NCBI RefSeq assembly: GCF_001436555.1
Contig: NZ_AYZR01000009.1
Coordinates: 124,001-188,000, forward strand
From: Lentilactobacillus senioris DSM 24302 = JCM 17472
Lineage (GTDB): Bacteria > Bacillota > Bacilli > Lactobacillales > Lactobacillaceae
Length of the DNA stretch: 64,000 nucleotides
Reading direction: 5' to 3'
In this document: positions 34,003 to 43,058 of the stretch, piece after piece
How the letters are laid out: every line of letters begins with the position of its first letter
How positions within the stretch are numbered: the first letter of the stretch is position 1
Made by a program: the position numbers and the translations under genes
Notes under the pieces: generated by a model
Told to the model about the DNA's origin: nothing
The model's database searches: none
What the model saw: the letters and a program-made list of their open reading frames with translations, nothing else

Positions 34003-34018
34003 ATTAGGAGTATCTATA

Positions 34019-35896
34019 ATGAAAACTGCAATTATTGGCGCAGGACCTCGTGGGGTTTTGACCATCTCCGCTTTAATTAACCAATATAAAAACAGAACCG
34101 ATAAGGAACAGCCACTGACCATCGAATTATTTGATTCGTATCCGATTGGCGGCCGGGTTTGGAAACTTGATCAATGGCCAGGCTTAATTATGAACACCCC
34201 TGCTGATCAGGTTACTTTATTCACCGACGCCTCAGTCACTCTCTCCAGTCCGGTATTTGACGGTCCATCTTTATTCGAATGGGCTACTAGTGACTTAGCA
34301 ACTAATTACTTAACGGAAAATAAACTAGCTTCAGAATTAATTACCGCTGCTCAAAACTTGGGTCCTAAGGACTATGCTCCGCGAGCTTTGTTTGGCGCCT
34401 ACATTCAATGGTTTTATGCTCAATTACTATCGCAACTGCCATTTAACGTACACATTAACTTCCACCAAGAGCTAGTAGTTCGATTAGACCGTCTTAAAAA
34501 TAGTTCCATTACGCTAACTACCAGTGAACAAGAATACATGGTTGATTCCGTCACCATTAGTTTGGGTCAACAAGAGAATTACCTAACGGAAGCAGAACAA
34601 ACGTTGGCGCTGTACGCTAATGAACATAATTTAAGTTATACTCCCCCTACCAGTCCTGCAGACGTTGATTTAAGCAAAATCCCAGCTAATGAAAACGTAA
34701 TTGTACGGGGAATCGGACTATCATTTTTCGATTATGTTTCAGAATTAACACTGGGTCGAGGGGGTCACTACATGCAAAATAGTGATGGCACCCTAGTTTA
34801 CCAACCATCTGGACGAGAACCACGAATCATTGCCGGTTCTAAACGTAGCATTCCTTACTACCCTAAAGCAATTAGTCAAAAGGGATATGGCGAAAAAGTC
34901 CGTCCTAGCTTTTTAACAGAGGCAAATATCCAATCAGCCTTAGTTGACGGTCATCTACCTTATGATGAATTTATTAAATTATTACGCTTGGATATTGAGC
35001 TTGCTTACTATATGGCACTCATTGACACCCACTACCCTACTCAAAATGCTAGTCAGTTTAAAGCTGCTTTTATTCAAAACGAAAATCGTCAAGCTGTAGT
35101 TGCTGATTTTGGCATTTTACCAGGAGACGTCTGGAATTGGGATCGTATCATTCATCCAGTTGGTAACCAAGGCTCCGTTTCTACGGTGGAATACCAAAAT
35201 GAATTAATTAGTTGGATTGATTGGATTACTAACGATGCAGAATTAGGTTCTAAAACCGGACCCATCACTTCAGCATTAGAGTTACTTCGTGATTTTCGTG
35301 ACGTAATTCGTTCCATTATTAATCGGCGACTATTTACCGATGATGAATACGTTAACCGTTTCTTATCAAATTACAACTCTACCAACAACTTCTTATCCGT
35401 TGGACCACCAGCTTTACGAACAGCTCAGCTATCCGCATTAATGCGTTCTGGAATTGTTACAATTACCGCTCCAGATATGGAAATCGAAGGCCGTGACGGC
35501 CGCTTTGTAGCTATTACCCCTCGCAATAACGATGTCTTTGCGGCTGATATTGTTCTAGAGGCTCGAGTTCCTAAGCCATCAATTTTAACCACTTCTAACC
35601 CATTATTAGAAGACATGGTAAGTAATAACCTATTAAGTCCTACAACCATTATCCATGAAGGTAAAATTATGCCATTGCCGGCTGTCTCCGTAACCCAAAA
35701 TAGTGATCAAGTGGTAGCTGCAACCGGACAAGTTTTGCCCAACGTCTTTGTTTGGGGATTACAATTAGAAAGTCTTCGCTGGAGCACCACCTTAAGCCCC
35801 CGTCCGGGAGTTAACGACTTAAATCTACAAACCGCAGATTTTATCGCAGCTAAGTTACTTCACCTTATTCCCGCAGACGATGCAGAATTAATGTAA
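34019..35896 (+). CDS. FAD/NAD(P)-binding domain oxidoreductase-like protein
   Basis: 625 residues. The N-terminal dinucleotide fold IIGAGPRGVLTISALI (near 5-20) and DSYPIGGRVWK near 40 match the PF13454-type FAD/NAD(P)-binding family, whose members are long, cytoplasmic and uncharacterised. A central region (VIVRGIGLSFFDYVSELTLGRGG) forms the second nucleotide-binding part, and the C-terminus has PNVFVWGLQLE. The redox reaction is unknown. TAGGAG precedes the ATG. It sits 16 bases after the VanX-like gene and ends at a strong terminator. Confidence 0.8.
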   Translation: MKTAIIGAGPRGVLTISALINQYKNRTDKEQPLTIELFDSYPIGGRVWKLDQWPGLIMNTPADQVTLFTDASVTLSSPVFDGPSLFEWATSDLATNYLTENKLASELITAAQNLGPKDYAPRALFGAYIQWFYAQLLSQLPFNVHINFHQELVVRLDRLKNSSITLTTSEQEYMVDSVTISLGQQENYLTEAEQTLALYANEHNLSYTPPTSPADVDLSKIPANENVIVRGIGLSFFDYVSELTLGRGGHYMQNSDGTLVYQPSGREPRIIAGSKRSIPYYPKAISQKGYGEKVRPSFLTEANIQSALVDGHLPYDEFIKLLRLDIELAYYMALIDTHYPTQNASQFKAAFIQNENRQAVVADFGILPGDVWNWDRIIHPVGNQGSVSTVEYQNELISWIDWITNDAELGSKTGPITSALELLRDFRDVIRSIINRRLFTDDEYVNRFLSNYNSTNNFLSVGPPALRTAQLSALMRSGIVTITAPDMEIEGRDGRFVAITPRNNDVFAADIVLEARVPKPSILTTSNPLLEDMVSNNLLSPTTIIHEGKIMPLPAVSVTQNSDQVVAATGQVLPNVFVWGLQLESLRWSTTLSPRPGVNDLNLQTADFIAAKLLHLIPADDAELM

Positions 35897-35898
35897 TT

Positions 35899-35942
35899 AA
35901 AAAAGCACTTAAGAAGTCAATCTGATTTCTTAAGTGCTTTTA
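35899..35942. terminator. Bidirectional terminator after the FAD protein gene
   Basis: AAAAGCACTTAAGAA with its complement around ten loop bases. T-runs exist on both strands between convergent genes. Confidence 0.88.
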
Positions 35943-35956
35943 ATTACTCATTAGTC

Positions 35957-36583
35957 TTAGTTCTCTGTATTCATAAATGATTTATCCGGAATTCGAATTA
36001 AGCTAAAGCGATTAGCTTGGCGACCAGCGTGTAAGCCAATTCCGTTTAAGAACGTTTTCTTATAGGTGGTAGTTACCGTGCCCACCCAAGCTTTTTGATA
36101 GCGGATATCAAGATGATCTAATTGCTTTTGATCCCAATCGTAAGCTGAGGATTGAACATTAGTATTGTGTTTACCCATCACAATGGTAGCGTTCAAACTA
36201 TCAACGTGATACTTTTCTCCGTTAACTAGATAAGTATATTGTTGAATGGGCCGTTTGTTACCGGCATTTTTGACTTGAACGTAATAAGAGTGATCGCCAT
36301 CAGAATCAATTACTAACGGTTCAAATTGATACGACGTATTCACAGCTGATTTGCTTAACTGGTTGACGTCTTGAAAAAACGTTACCTTAGCCATTGCAAT
36401 GAAGGCTACCAAGAAGACGACTAACTCAAGCGTTGATTTTCCTAAATTCCGCCATGAGAAATTACGTTTTTCGGTAACAATCAGTTTAATCCGCCGAACT
36501 CGCATGTCATGAACCATCCAAATACCGTAAATTAAAACGATCGCCCATAACGCCATCCCGACCAAGTTCCAGGTTGACTTCAT
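35957..36583 (-). CDS. Two-helix membrane protein of unknown function
   Basis: 208 residues. Membrane helices are at about 5-23 and 50-70. A basic cytoplasmic loop (MRVRRIKLIVTEKRNFSWR) lies between them, and an extracellular beta-rich domain of about 130 residues follows (YYVQVKNAGNKRPIQQYTYLV, WVGTVTTTYKKTFLNGIGLHAG). From memory it resembles the uncharacterised LVIS_2131-type lactobacillar proteins, which I cannot verify here. AAAAGGAGAATT precedes the ATG. Confidence 0.6.
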   Translation of the reverse strand: MKSTWNLVGMALWAIVLIYGIWMVHDMRVRRIKLIVTEKRNFSWRNLGKSTLELVVFLVAFIAMAKVTFFQDVNQLSKSAVNTSYQFEPLVIDSDGDHSYYVQVKNAGNKRPIQQYTYLVNGEKYHVDSLNATIVMGKHNTNVQSSAYDWDQKQLDHLDIRYQKAWVGTVTTTYKKTFLNGIGLHAGRQANRFSLIRIPDKSFMNTEN

Positions 36584-36671
36584 AAATAAATTCTCCTTTT
36601 CCTTGTCAATAAGTCTAGTTTACACTATTTTAGAGTTAATTGAAAAATAAAGCAGATTGAAGGTGGATAAA

Positions 36672-37616
36672 GTGTGTACCAGCTTAACCTTAAGTAGTTT
36701 AGATCAACATCAATTTCTAGCCAGAACCATGGATGTTCCAGTGGCTGAAGACTGGCACGTAATTTTAATGAACCAACTAACATGGCAACCCGCATTAGCA
36801 ACCGAACGCTCCATCTCATTTCCATTTATCGGTGGGGGCCGTCAAGTAGCAAATCGCTTCGTAATGGCGGATGGAGTCAACTCGGCCGGACTAGCTTGTG
36901 CTGAATTACAATTTCCCATTCGGGCAGTCTATCAATCCAACCTTTCTACCACCAAATTAAACCTAACCCCTCAAGATTTGATTTTCTGGGTTCTTTTCGA
37001 ACACGATAGCGTCTCAGCAGTAGAAGCTGATTTAGCTAATATTGAATTAGTGGCTCGTCCTTGGCTAGTTGGCGATAAAATTTTTAGTTTTCACTGGATA
37101 ATTAGTGATAAAAATGGAGAATGCTTAATTATTGAGTCTACTAAGGATGGCCGGTTAGTTGTTAATTCGGAACTGGGCGTATTGACCAACTCTCCTGACT
37201 ATCCCACACACGTGGCTAATTTGACTACTGAATTAAATACCAATAATGGGTTAGCCGCCTTAAAGGCAAGCGCTAAACAACGAGTATTAGCTAATGAAAT
37301 TCCAACGGCAACTAATACCCCCACTACAAGGTTTTTATATGCAGCCATTGCTAAATTAGGAACCAGCCAACCACTTAATCATCACGAAGCTACTAACTGG
37401 TTATTTAACTTACTAGATCAAGTAGCTATTCCCTTTACAAATGATATGTTAGAGCATGCAAACTACAATTTTACTCATTATCAGTCTATTTGTGATACCA
37501 CCGAATTAACCTACCGATTCCGCTCCACGATGCCTAATGAGAAGCGGACGGTACTAAGATTTAATTTAACTCGGTTACTATCTCTTTATCCACACCAGAA
37601 CTTTCTTTTAAAGTAG
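36672..37616 (+). CDS. Choloylglycine hydrolase/penicillin V acylase-family Ntn hydrolase
   Basis: 314 residues from a GTG at 36672 with AAGGTGG upstream. This start places Cys directly after the initiator Met, as required for the autocatalytic N-terminal nucleophile. The TTG five codons earlier would block it. The active-site set reads C2, R18 and D21 (ARTMD), with asparagine in VLTNSPDY and a later arginine in TPTTRFLY. The enzyme cleaves linear amides. Members are bile-salt hydrolases, penicillin V acylases or N-acyl-homoserine-lactone acylases, and sequence reading alone does not fix the substrate. Its 3' end overlaps the convergent HAD gene by nine bases. Confidence 0.85.
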   Translation: MCTSLTLSSLDQHQFLARTMDVPVAEDWHVILMNQLTWQPALATERSISFPFIGGGRQVANRFVMADGVNSAGLACAELQFPIRAVYQSNLSTTKLNLTPQDLIFWVLFEHDSVSAVEADLANIELVARPWLVGDKIFSFHWIISDKNGECLIIESTKDGRLVVNSELGVLTNSPDYPTHVANLTTELNTNNGLAALKASAKQRVLANEIPTATNTPTTRFLYAAIAKLGTSQPLNHHEATNWLFNLLDQVAIPFTNDMLEHANYNFTHYQSICDTTELTYRFRSTMPNEKRTVLRFNLTRLLSLYPHQNFLLK

Positions 37617-38399
37617 GTGCTGAATAATGTGCTGAACACCGCCATGGTCATTATCCAGTGGGGTTACTTGAGAAATCCGAGTTAATAGATTTGGAGCAGC
37701 GTTTTTCATTGCCCATCCCTGCTTAGCGGCGGCTAGCATGGCATAATCATTATCGTTATCCCCAAATGCCACTAATTGATCAACGGTTAGCTGCCAATTA
37801 TCTAATAAGCGTTGAATTCCGGCTAACTTACTGATTCCTGGTAACATGATGTCAATTCCATTCATCCCACTCATGACGGCTTCTACTTGGTCACCGAATT
37901 GATTTAAAATGGCCTGCTTATATTCGAACACGTCCGCTTCTGGCCATGTTACGTCCAATTTATACGCTGGTTGATCAATGGTCATTAAGTCTGCCGCCTG
38001 TAAGTTCGCGTAAAAATAACGAGCCGCTAACAGGCGGTTACTGTCCTTGGGCTGATTAGAAAAAGTTTGGTCTGTTGTCACCACAATAATTGCTGCTTGC
38101 GGATATGTAGTTGTTAACCATCGAACTATTTCATGCCACAGTTTAGTTGGCAACAGTTGTTGGGAAATAGACTGGCCGGTTTCATTCACTACATGAGCGC
38201 CGTTGTTAGAAACGTAAGAAATCGGACCAATTACGTTAGCAAATAGTTGCTGTAAATGCTCATAATGATTACTACTAGCTACCACTAAATGATCGCCATT
38301 AGTCTTCATTTGGTCTAACAATTGTTGTACTAGCGGTTCGTCAAACCCACCTTGATCATTTAAAAAAGTCCCATCCATATCACTAGCAAAAACAGTCAT
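37608..38399 (-). CDS. Cof-type HAD-superfamily phosphatase
   Basis: 263 residues. Motif I DMDGTF carries nucleophile D7 and acid D9. Motif II is VVASS near 40-44, and motif III/IV the C-terminal VAFGDNDNDYAMLAAA. The C2B cap is present between them, so it belongs to the Cof/YwpJ group that dephosphorylates sugar phosphates or cofactors. Substrate unknown. The 3' end overlaps the amidase-like gene, an unusually tight convergent arrangement without a terminator between. Confidence 0.88.
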   Translation of the reverse strand: MTVFASDMDGTFLNDQGGFDEPLVQQLLDQMKTNGDHLVVASSNHYEHLQQLFANVIGPISYVSNNGAHVVNETGQSISQQLLPTKLWHEIVRWLTTTYPQAAIIVVTTDQTFSNQPKDSNRLLAARYFYANLQAADLMTIDQPAYKLDVTWPEADVFEYKQAILNQFGDQVEAVMSGMNGIDIMLPGISKLAGIQRLLDNWQLTVDQLVAFGDNDNDYAMLAAAKQGWAMKNAAPNLLTRISQVTPLDNDHGGVQHIIQHLL

Positions 38400-38493
38400 T
38401 TAGCATCCCTTCTTTCCACACCAGCATACAAGAAAAGCTTGTTTTTGACCAATAAGTAAATGGGCTAAACCTTATTCGTTAATTTAAATAATA

Positions 38494-38535
38494 AAAAAAC
38501 TCAGTTGCAGATTATTCATCTCCAACTGAGTTTTT
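38494..38535 (-). terminator. Terminator of the dacA-type gene
   Basis: AACTCAGTTG arms pair perfectly around a 15-base loop, followed by TTTTTTT on the minus strand. It separates the carboxypeptidase gene from the HAD gene. The rest of 38400-38598 shows nothing else. Confidence 0.85.
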
Positions 38536-38598
38536 GATTGTAATTATTGATTGGTGTTCTTCAAGTCAGCAATTACTAATTCTTGAAAGATTCAGTGT

Positions 38599-39762
38599 TT
38601 ACTTATACACATCCGCCGTCTTATAAACGTGCTTCATCAATGAATTAGTTTCGGTAAATTCGTTTTGATCATTTAAGACCACCGTAATTAACCGGTGCTT
38701 ACCCGCTTTTTGGGAAGTAGCTACCAAGCACAAGCCAGCGCGAGGAGTGTATCCCGTCTTCAATCCGTCTACATTTAGATCACTAGAGTAATACGTCTTC
38801 CCCTTCAGCAACCGATTAGCATTTGTCAATGTTTGGCCGTCGGTCTTCATTGAAGTTAGCTTAGATTGCTTCAACACATCTGGATAATCGTTAATCAGTT
38901 TACGTGCAATGGTAGCCAAATCCTTAGCAGATACTTCGTTCCCCGCAGTGTAACTACCACTTGCCCAGTAACCATAAGGACTTAAATCGTCATTTTCTAA
39001 TCCGGAAGCTGAAACAAACTTAGTTTTGCTGCTTAATCCCCAAGCGGCAGCTTGAGCATTCATCTTTTTGATAAATTTAGCGTTACTACCTGAAACCCAG
39101 CGTCCCAATGCGATGGCCGCATTATTAGATGATTCAATCAAGGCTGCATCGTACAATTGTTTAACGGTGTACTTATGTCCAGTCTTAAATTGAAATCCTC
39201 CAACGGCTGAGCTTAAGCCCATTGATCGTAATCCAGAACCAGCTACGGAAACTGTCTTGTTCCAAGCATTTTCTTTTTCAGCTTTTTGAACTGCTAAATA
39301 AATGGTCATTAGCTTACCAGTTGAGGCCACTAACCGTTGTGTATTGCCATTATGAGAAGCTAATACTTCTCCGGTTTTCGCATCCATAGCCAAATATGAC
39401 TTAGCATATTTTAACCCAAATGGTGATTTGCCCTTTGTTAGGTATTTATTCCACACCCAACCACCAATTCCGCTAGCACTCTTAGCGTAATAGAAAACCG
39501 CTTTCTTACTGCCGTTTTTCATCACCGCTTCTTTAGTAACGTAATATGTAGTGTAAGGATGGGTTTTAAGATTTACAATCTTTTTAGTGTGTGCTTGATT
39601 GTAAAAGGCCCCTGAATTGCTAGCTTTATGATAAGCCGCTTTAGTAACCTTCTTAATACTAACCGTTTTATAGGCTGCTTGAGAATTGACTTGGCTAACT
39701 GTAAAGCCACCAACTAAACCAAAAGTTACCGTTGCTAATAATTTGATCACTTGTTTTTTCAT
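38599..39762 (-). CDS. dacA: D-alanyl-D-alanine carboxypeptidase (DacA-type PBP5)
   Basis: 387 residues. A signal peptide (about 1-30) is followed by an SH3/GW-like wall-binding segment (about 35-110, ending GGWVWNKYL). The penicillin-binding peptidase domain comes next: S147-T-G-K150 (SxxK), SSN near 211-213 and KTG in DGLKTGYTPRAG near 337. It trims the terminal D-Ala from peptidoglycan stem peptides. The C-terminal membrane-anchoring domain of classical PBP5 is missing, and the N-terminal wall-binding module may replace it. Monocistronic. Confidence 0.9.
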   Translation of the reverse strand: MKKQVIKLLATVTFGLVGGFTVSQVNSQAAYKTVSIKKVTKAAYHKASNSGAFYNQAHTKKIVNLKTHPYTTYYVTKEAVMKNGSKKAVFYYAKSASGIGGWVWNKYLTKGKSPFGLKYAKSYLAMDAKTGEVLASHNGNTQRLVASTGKLMTIYLAVQKAEKENAWNKTVSVAGSGLRSMGLSSAVGGFQFKTGHKYTVKQLYDAALIESSNNAAIALGRWVSGSNAKFIKKMNAQAAAWGLSSKTKFVSASGLENDDLSPYGYWASGSYTAGNEVSAKDLATIARKLINDYPDVLKQSKLTSMKTDGQTLTNANRLLKGKTYYSSDLNVDGLKTGYTPRAGLCLVATSQKAGKHRLITVVLNDQNEFTETNSLMKHVYKTADVYK

Positions 39763-39881
39763 TTTCGTTTTCTCCTTTAACCTTATCTAAAATAGCATGG
39801 AAAAAGGCTAGCAACAATACTTCTGGCAATTCTGTAACTCAGATGTTGAAGTGTTAACCCATTTGTAATTTTGGAAATAAT

Positions 39882-39910
39882 TTGTCAGCTTTCCGTTTGT
39901 TGGTTATAAT
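39882..39910 (+). promoter_or_regulatory. Promoter of the ykoEDC operon
   Basis: TTGTCA (39882-39887), a 17-base spacer and perfect TATAAT (39905-39910), 11 bases before the riboswitch P1 stem. Confidence 0.8.
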
Positions 39911-39921
39911 ACAAGTATCAT

Positions 39922-40071
39922 ACAACTATCTGGGGTGCCTAACGGCTGAGAAACACCCATCGAACCTGATCTGGTTAGTACCAGCGAAGGGAGCATATTC
40001 CGTTGTATTCCGAATGGATAATAATGCTAGATGAAGTGGGCGCAGTTCGTTAACTCGGACTGCGCCTTTTT
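39922..40071 (+). promoter_or_regulatory. TPP riboswitch (THI element) with terminator
   Basis: P1 pairs ACAAC (39922-39926) with GTTGT (40002-40006). The conserved core has GGGGTGCC, CTGAGA and ACCC, then GAACCTGATCTGGTTAGTACC and AGCGAAGGGA. An expression-platform terminator (GGCGCAGTTCG / CGGACTGCGCC, T5) spans 40038-40071. TPP binding should turn the ykoEDC operon off. With the promoter, this accounts for the 39763-40104 gap. Confidence 0.96.
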
Positions 40072-40104
40072 GGTTGCATGAAATTTATTTTGGAGGTTGT
40101 TGTC

Positions 40105-40665
40105 ATGAAACAACAACGTTGGTCTTTACGTAATATCATTTTAATTGCTTTAATCGCAATTTTTTGCGGTTTGATTTTCTGGGGAGCAGGATTCTTATAC
40201 ACCGCCCTTACAGTTGCTTTGACACCTTTAGGAATGGCGCCCTATGCTAACGATATTTTAATGGGGCTGTGGTGCATGGCCGGTCCGCTAACCGGTTATA
40301 TCATCCGGATTCCAGGTTCTGCCTTTTTAGGTGAGTTCTTGGGCTCTGCAGTGGAGGTTTTTCTAGGTGGTCAATGGGGAGCTAGTGCGTTTATTTCTGG
40401 GTTGGTCCAAGGGATTGGTTCAGAACTTGGATTTACCTTAACTGGCTATAAACATTATGACTGGTTAGGTTTAAGTGCCTCAATTTTGTCTACTACCATT
40501 ATTACCTTCGCCTGGGATTGGTTCCGTAGTGGTTACAATCAATATGGAGCCTTAATGTTAATCGGTTTATTTGTGACCCGGTTAATTTCCACATTTGTAT
40601 TCGCAGGTTTATTAACCCGTTTAATCACTAATTTGTTAGATCGCAGTCAAGTGCTAAACCGCTAA
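40105..40665 (+). CDS. ykoE: ECF transporter S component YkoE (thiamine precursor)
   Basis: 186 residues from the ATG at 40105 (GGAGG eight bases upstream). The frame extends back to 40078 without a ribosome site. Six hydrophobic segments, with LYTALTVALTPLGMAPYANDILMGLWCMAGPL and FLGEFLGSAVEVFLGGQWGA typical of YkoE. It is the substrate-capturing subunit for hydroxymethylpyrimidine or thiamine, as shown by the TPP riboswitch upstream and the YkoD/YkoC energising genes downstream. Confidence 0.92.
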   Translation: MKQQRWSLRNIILIALIAIFCGLIFWGAGFLYTALTVALTPLGMAPYANDILMGLWCMAGPLTGYIIRIPGSAFLGEFLGSAVEVFLGGQWGASAFISGLVQGIGSELGFTLTGYKHYDWLGLSASILSTTIITFAWDWFRSGYNQYGALMLIGLFVTRLISTFVFAGLLTRLITNLLDRSQVLNR

Positions 40666-40677
40666 GTAGGTGCTAAA

Positions 40678-42108
40678 ATGACCCAAGTTACCCTTTCAGA
40701 TTTTTCATTTCAATACGCTAAAGCTGACCAACCAACTTTAAGCCACTTAAACCTTACCTTTCCTAGCGCTCAATTTAACCTGTTAATTGGTCCATCCGGA
40801 AGTGGCAAGACTACCTTATTAAAATTTATCGCTGGGTTGTATCCACAATTCATCGAGCAACCAGCCAGTGGCCAAATTTACTTTGACGACCAAGAAATCA
40901 ATTCACTAACCGCTATGGCAAAAAATCATTTGGTCGGTATGGTCTTTCAAAATCCCAACCAGCAATTCGCCATGGATACCGTCGAAAACGAACTCACCTT
41001 TGTGCTTGAGAATATGCAAGTAGCACCGGAGAAAATGAATAATTTAATCGATTACGCCCTGGATTTTTGCGGGGGAACATCACTAAAAAACAGATTATTA
41101 AACACCCTTTCCGGCGGTGAAAAACAACGAGTCGCTTTAGCCTGCATCGTGGCTATGGATCCAGCGGTAATCGTTTTGGATGAGCCCTTCGCCAGCATTG
41201 ACCCACATACTAGACAAGACTTAATTGAAAAACTCAAACAACTGCAATTACACCACCAGAAAACCATTATTTTAGCTGATCACGACTTAAGTGATTACGC
41301 TGACGTAGTTGATCAGGTGTTTGAACTCGATCCTCAAACCCACCAACTCAGTGAGTTAAACTCGCTGGAAACGCAACAACGATTCGAACGGTTCAACCAA
41401 AACATTAACGCTCACCAAGCCGTTTCATTGCCAAACGCTTCCTTGGTCAGTTGCCTAACCCTTAATCAATTCAGTTTGGCTCCCCATGGGGTAGAATTAA
41501 TTACACCCACCCAGTTTGATTTTTATCAAGGACAGACTACGTTGATCACTGGCGAAAACGGAATTGGTAAATCAACCCTTTTTGCAGCGTTAACCAACTT
41601 AATTAACTATCAAGGCAATATCACTTATTTAGACCATAATATTGCTAAGCTCAAGGCTAAATCATATGCTTTGGAAGTTAGTTTTCTCTTTCAAGACGCC
41701 GAAAACCAATTTTTATCTATTACAGTAGGTGAAGAATTAGCCTTAGCTAAAAAATATCGACGGCACTTTAAATATTCAGACGTGCAAATTCAAACGATGT
41801 TAGACCAATTAGGGTTGGCTGGCCGCGAAACCCAAGTGGTATATTCCCTGAGTGAGGGGCAAAAGAAAAAACTCCAAATCATTGTGATGCTTATTATGGC
41901 CAGTCCGGTACTCCTATTGGATGAGCCGCTGAAAGGTTTAGATCTTGCCTCAGTCAAAATTGTGGTAGAACTACTGCAACAAGCTAAACATCTCTTTAAC
42001 CAAACTCAAATTATCATCAGTCACCAACTTACTGGTTTAGCCCCATTAATCGATTTACACGTACTATTTAAAGACCACCAACTAACTTATCAGGAGGTGT
42101 TAGGATGA
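40678..42108 (+). CDS. ykoD: ECF transporter ATPase YkoD (two fused ABC domains)
   Basis: 476 residues. Domain 1 has Walker A GPSGSGKTT near 38-46, signature LSGGEKQRVALA and VIVLDEPFASIDP. Domain 2 has GENGIGKST near 293-301, signature LSEGQKKKLQI and [12 protein letters not shown]. It is the energising module of the thiamine-precursor importer. Both domains appear catalytically competent. It ends overlapping the permease gene by four bases. Confidence 0.93.
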   Translation: MTQVTLSDFSFQYAKADQPTLSHLNLTFPSAQFNLLIGPSGSGKTTLLKFIAGLYPQFIEQPASGQIYFDDQEINSLTAMAKNHLVGMVFQNPNQQFAMDTVENELTFVLENMQVAPEKMNNLIDYALDFCGGTSLKNRLLNTLSGGEKQRVALACIVAMDPAVIVLDEPFASIDPHTRQDLIEKLKQLQLHHQKTIILADHDLSDYADVVDQVFELDPQTHQLSELNSLETQQRFERFNQNINAHQAVSLPNASLVSCLTLNQFSLAPHGVELITPTQFDFYQGQTTLITGENGIGKSTLFAALTNLINYQGNITYLDHNIAKLKAKSYALEVSFLFQDAENQFLSITVGEELALAKKYRRHFKYSDVQIQTMLDQLGLAGRETQVVYSLSEGQKKKLQIIVMLIMASPVLLLDEPLKGLDLASVKIVVELLQQAKHLFNQTQIIISHQLTGLAPLIDLHVLFKDHQLTYQEVLG

Positions 42109-42773
42109 ACGCGGGTTTAAAATTGCTGCTAACCATTTGGATTGCCATTGAAATCTCATTTGTCACTAACCTAACTGTTAACTTAGTAGTTATTGGGGTC
42201 AGCTTGATCATTTTATTGTTCACTAAAATTAAATGGCAATCACTGTTTAAATTGTTTTTTTGGCCCTTATTTCCGGCTGCGGGACTTCTAGTTTCTCAAT
42301 TATTTTACGGTAACGGTGGACCGCTTTTCGCTTGGATTTTATTCACTCGGATTTACGCGTACGTTTTGGTGGGGGCCATCTTTACCGAAACTACTGACCT
42401 TACCACTTTAGCGTTAACCCTAGAACAGAATTTTCACCTCCCTGCCAAATTTGCTTACGGCGTGTTAGCTGCCTTTAATCTCTTACCAAAGATAGTAGAG
42501 CAAGTAAAAACCATTAAAACCGCTGGACTAATGCGCGGTGTAGTTCTACACTTTTGGTCCCCTCAGCTATACTTCAAAGCCATTTTGGCTTCAATCTCAT
42601 GGTCCGAAAACTTGGCAGAGGCAATGACTTCGCATGGCTTTGTTGAAGGTCAGCGTCGTAGTCACCGTTATCCTACCAGATTAAACTATCTTGATTGGGG
42701 ATTATTCATCGCAGTAATCATTGCGTTTCAGTTATTAATCTGGGTAGCAACTAATTCTCAAAGTCTTTTTTAA
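42105..42773 (+). CDS. ykoC: ECF transporter T component YkoC
   Basis: 222 residues, about five to six membrane segments. The cytoplasmic coupling-helix regions LLPKIVEQVKTIKTAGLMRGV and EAMTSHGFVEGQRRS carry the Ala-Arg-Gly-type motifs of CbiQ/EcfT proteins. Couples ATP hydrolysis by YkoD to substrate release from YkoE. ATGA overlap with ykoD indicates a single translational unit. Confidence 0.92.
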   Translation: MNAGLKLLLTIWIAIEISFVTNLTVNLVVIGVSLIILLFTKIKWQSLFKLFFWPLFPAAGLLVSQLFYGNGGPLFAWILFTRIYAYVLVGAIFTETTDLTTLALTLEQNFHLPAKFAYGVLAAFNLLPKIVEQVKTIKTAGLMRGVVLHFWSPQLYFKAILASISWSENLAEAMTSHGFVEGQRRSHRYPTRLNYLDWGLFIAVIIAFQLLIWVATNSQSLF

Positions 42774-42837
42774 CTGAATCTTCCATTTATTGGTATAATA
42801 ATATTAGAATTTAATGCTAATAATTGGAGGTAACAAC

Positions 42838-43020
42838 ATGAGTGATCATTTTAGTACCCTAGCCGAAGAGATTATCGACTTTCAAAAGAAACACGAATTA
42901 GCAGATACCCAACTCGCTTTTAACCTACACATGTCGGTAGAGCGACTTCACGATATTAAGTCAATGGAAGTTAAACCCACCGCGGAAGAAACAGCTAATA
43001 TCACTAGCTACGTGCGGTAA
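42838..43020 (+). CDS. Small HTH-like protein (LBP_cg2779-type)
   Basis: 60 residues from the ATG at 42838, with TTGGAGG upstream. A compact all-helical sequence with the layout of a minimal Xre-like helix-turn-helix: LADTQLAFNLHMSVERLHDIKSME. I recall the uncharacterised lactobacillar LBP_cg2779 family as very similar, but cannot check it. Extended -10 TGGTATAAT lies at 42791-42799. It is monocistronic with its own terminator. Confidence 0.7.
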   Translation: MSDHFSTLAEEIIDFQKKHELADTQLAFNLHMSVERLHDIKSMEVKPTAEETANITSYVR

Positions 43021-43025
43021 ATAAA

Positions 43026-43058
43026 AAGTCGTTCCCATAATGGGAGCGACTTATTTTT
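43026..43058. terminator. Bidirectional terminator
   Basis: AAGTCGTTCCC / GGGAGCGACTT (one wobble) around a five-base loop, T-rich on both strands. The stop of the minus-strand gene lies at its edge. Confidence 0.85.

Noticed and set aside
42791-42837. Eight-residue N-terminal extension of the small HTH-like protein (start 42814)
   Set aside because: It would place the start before the TTGGAGG ribosome site. The ATG at 42838 is correctly spaced.
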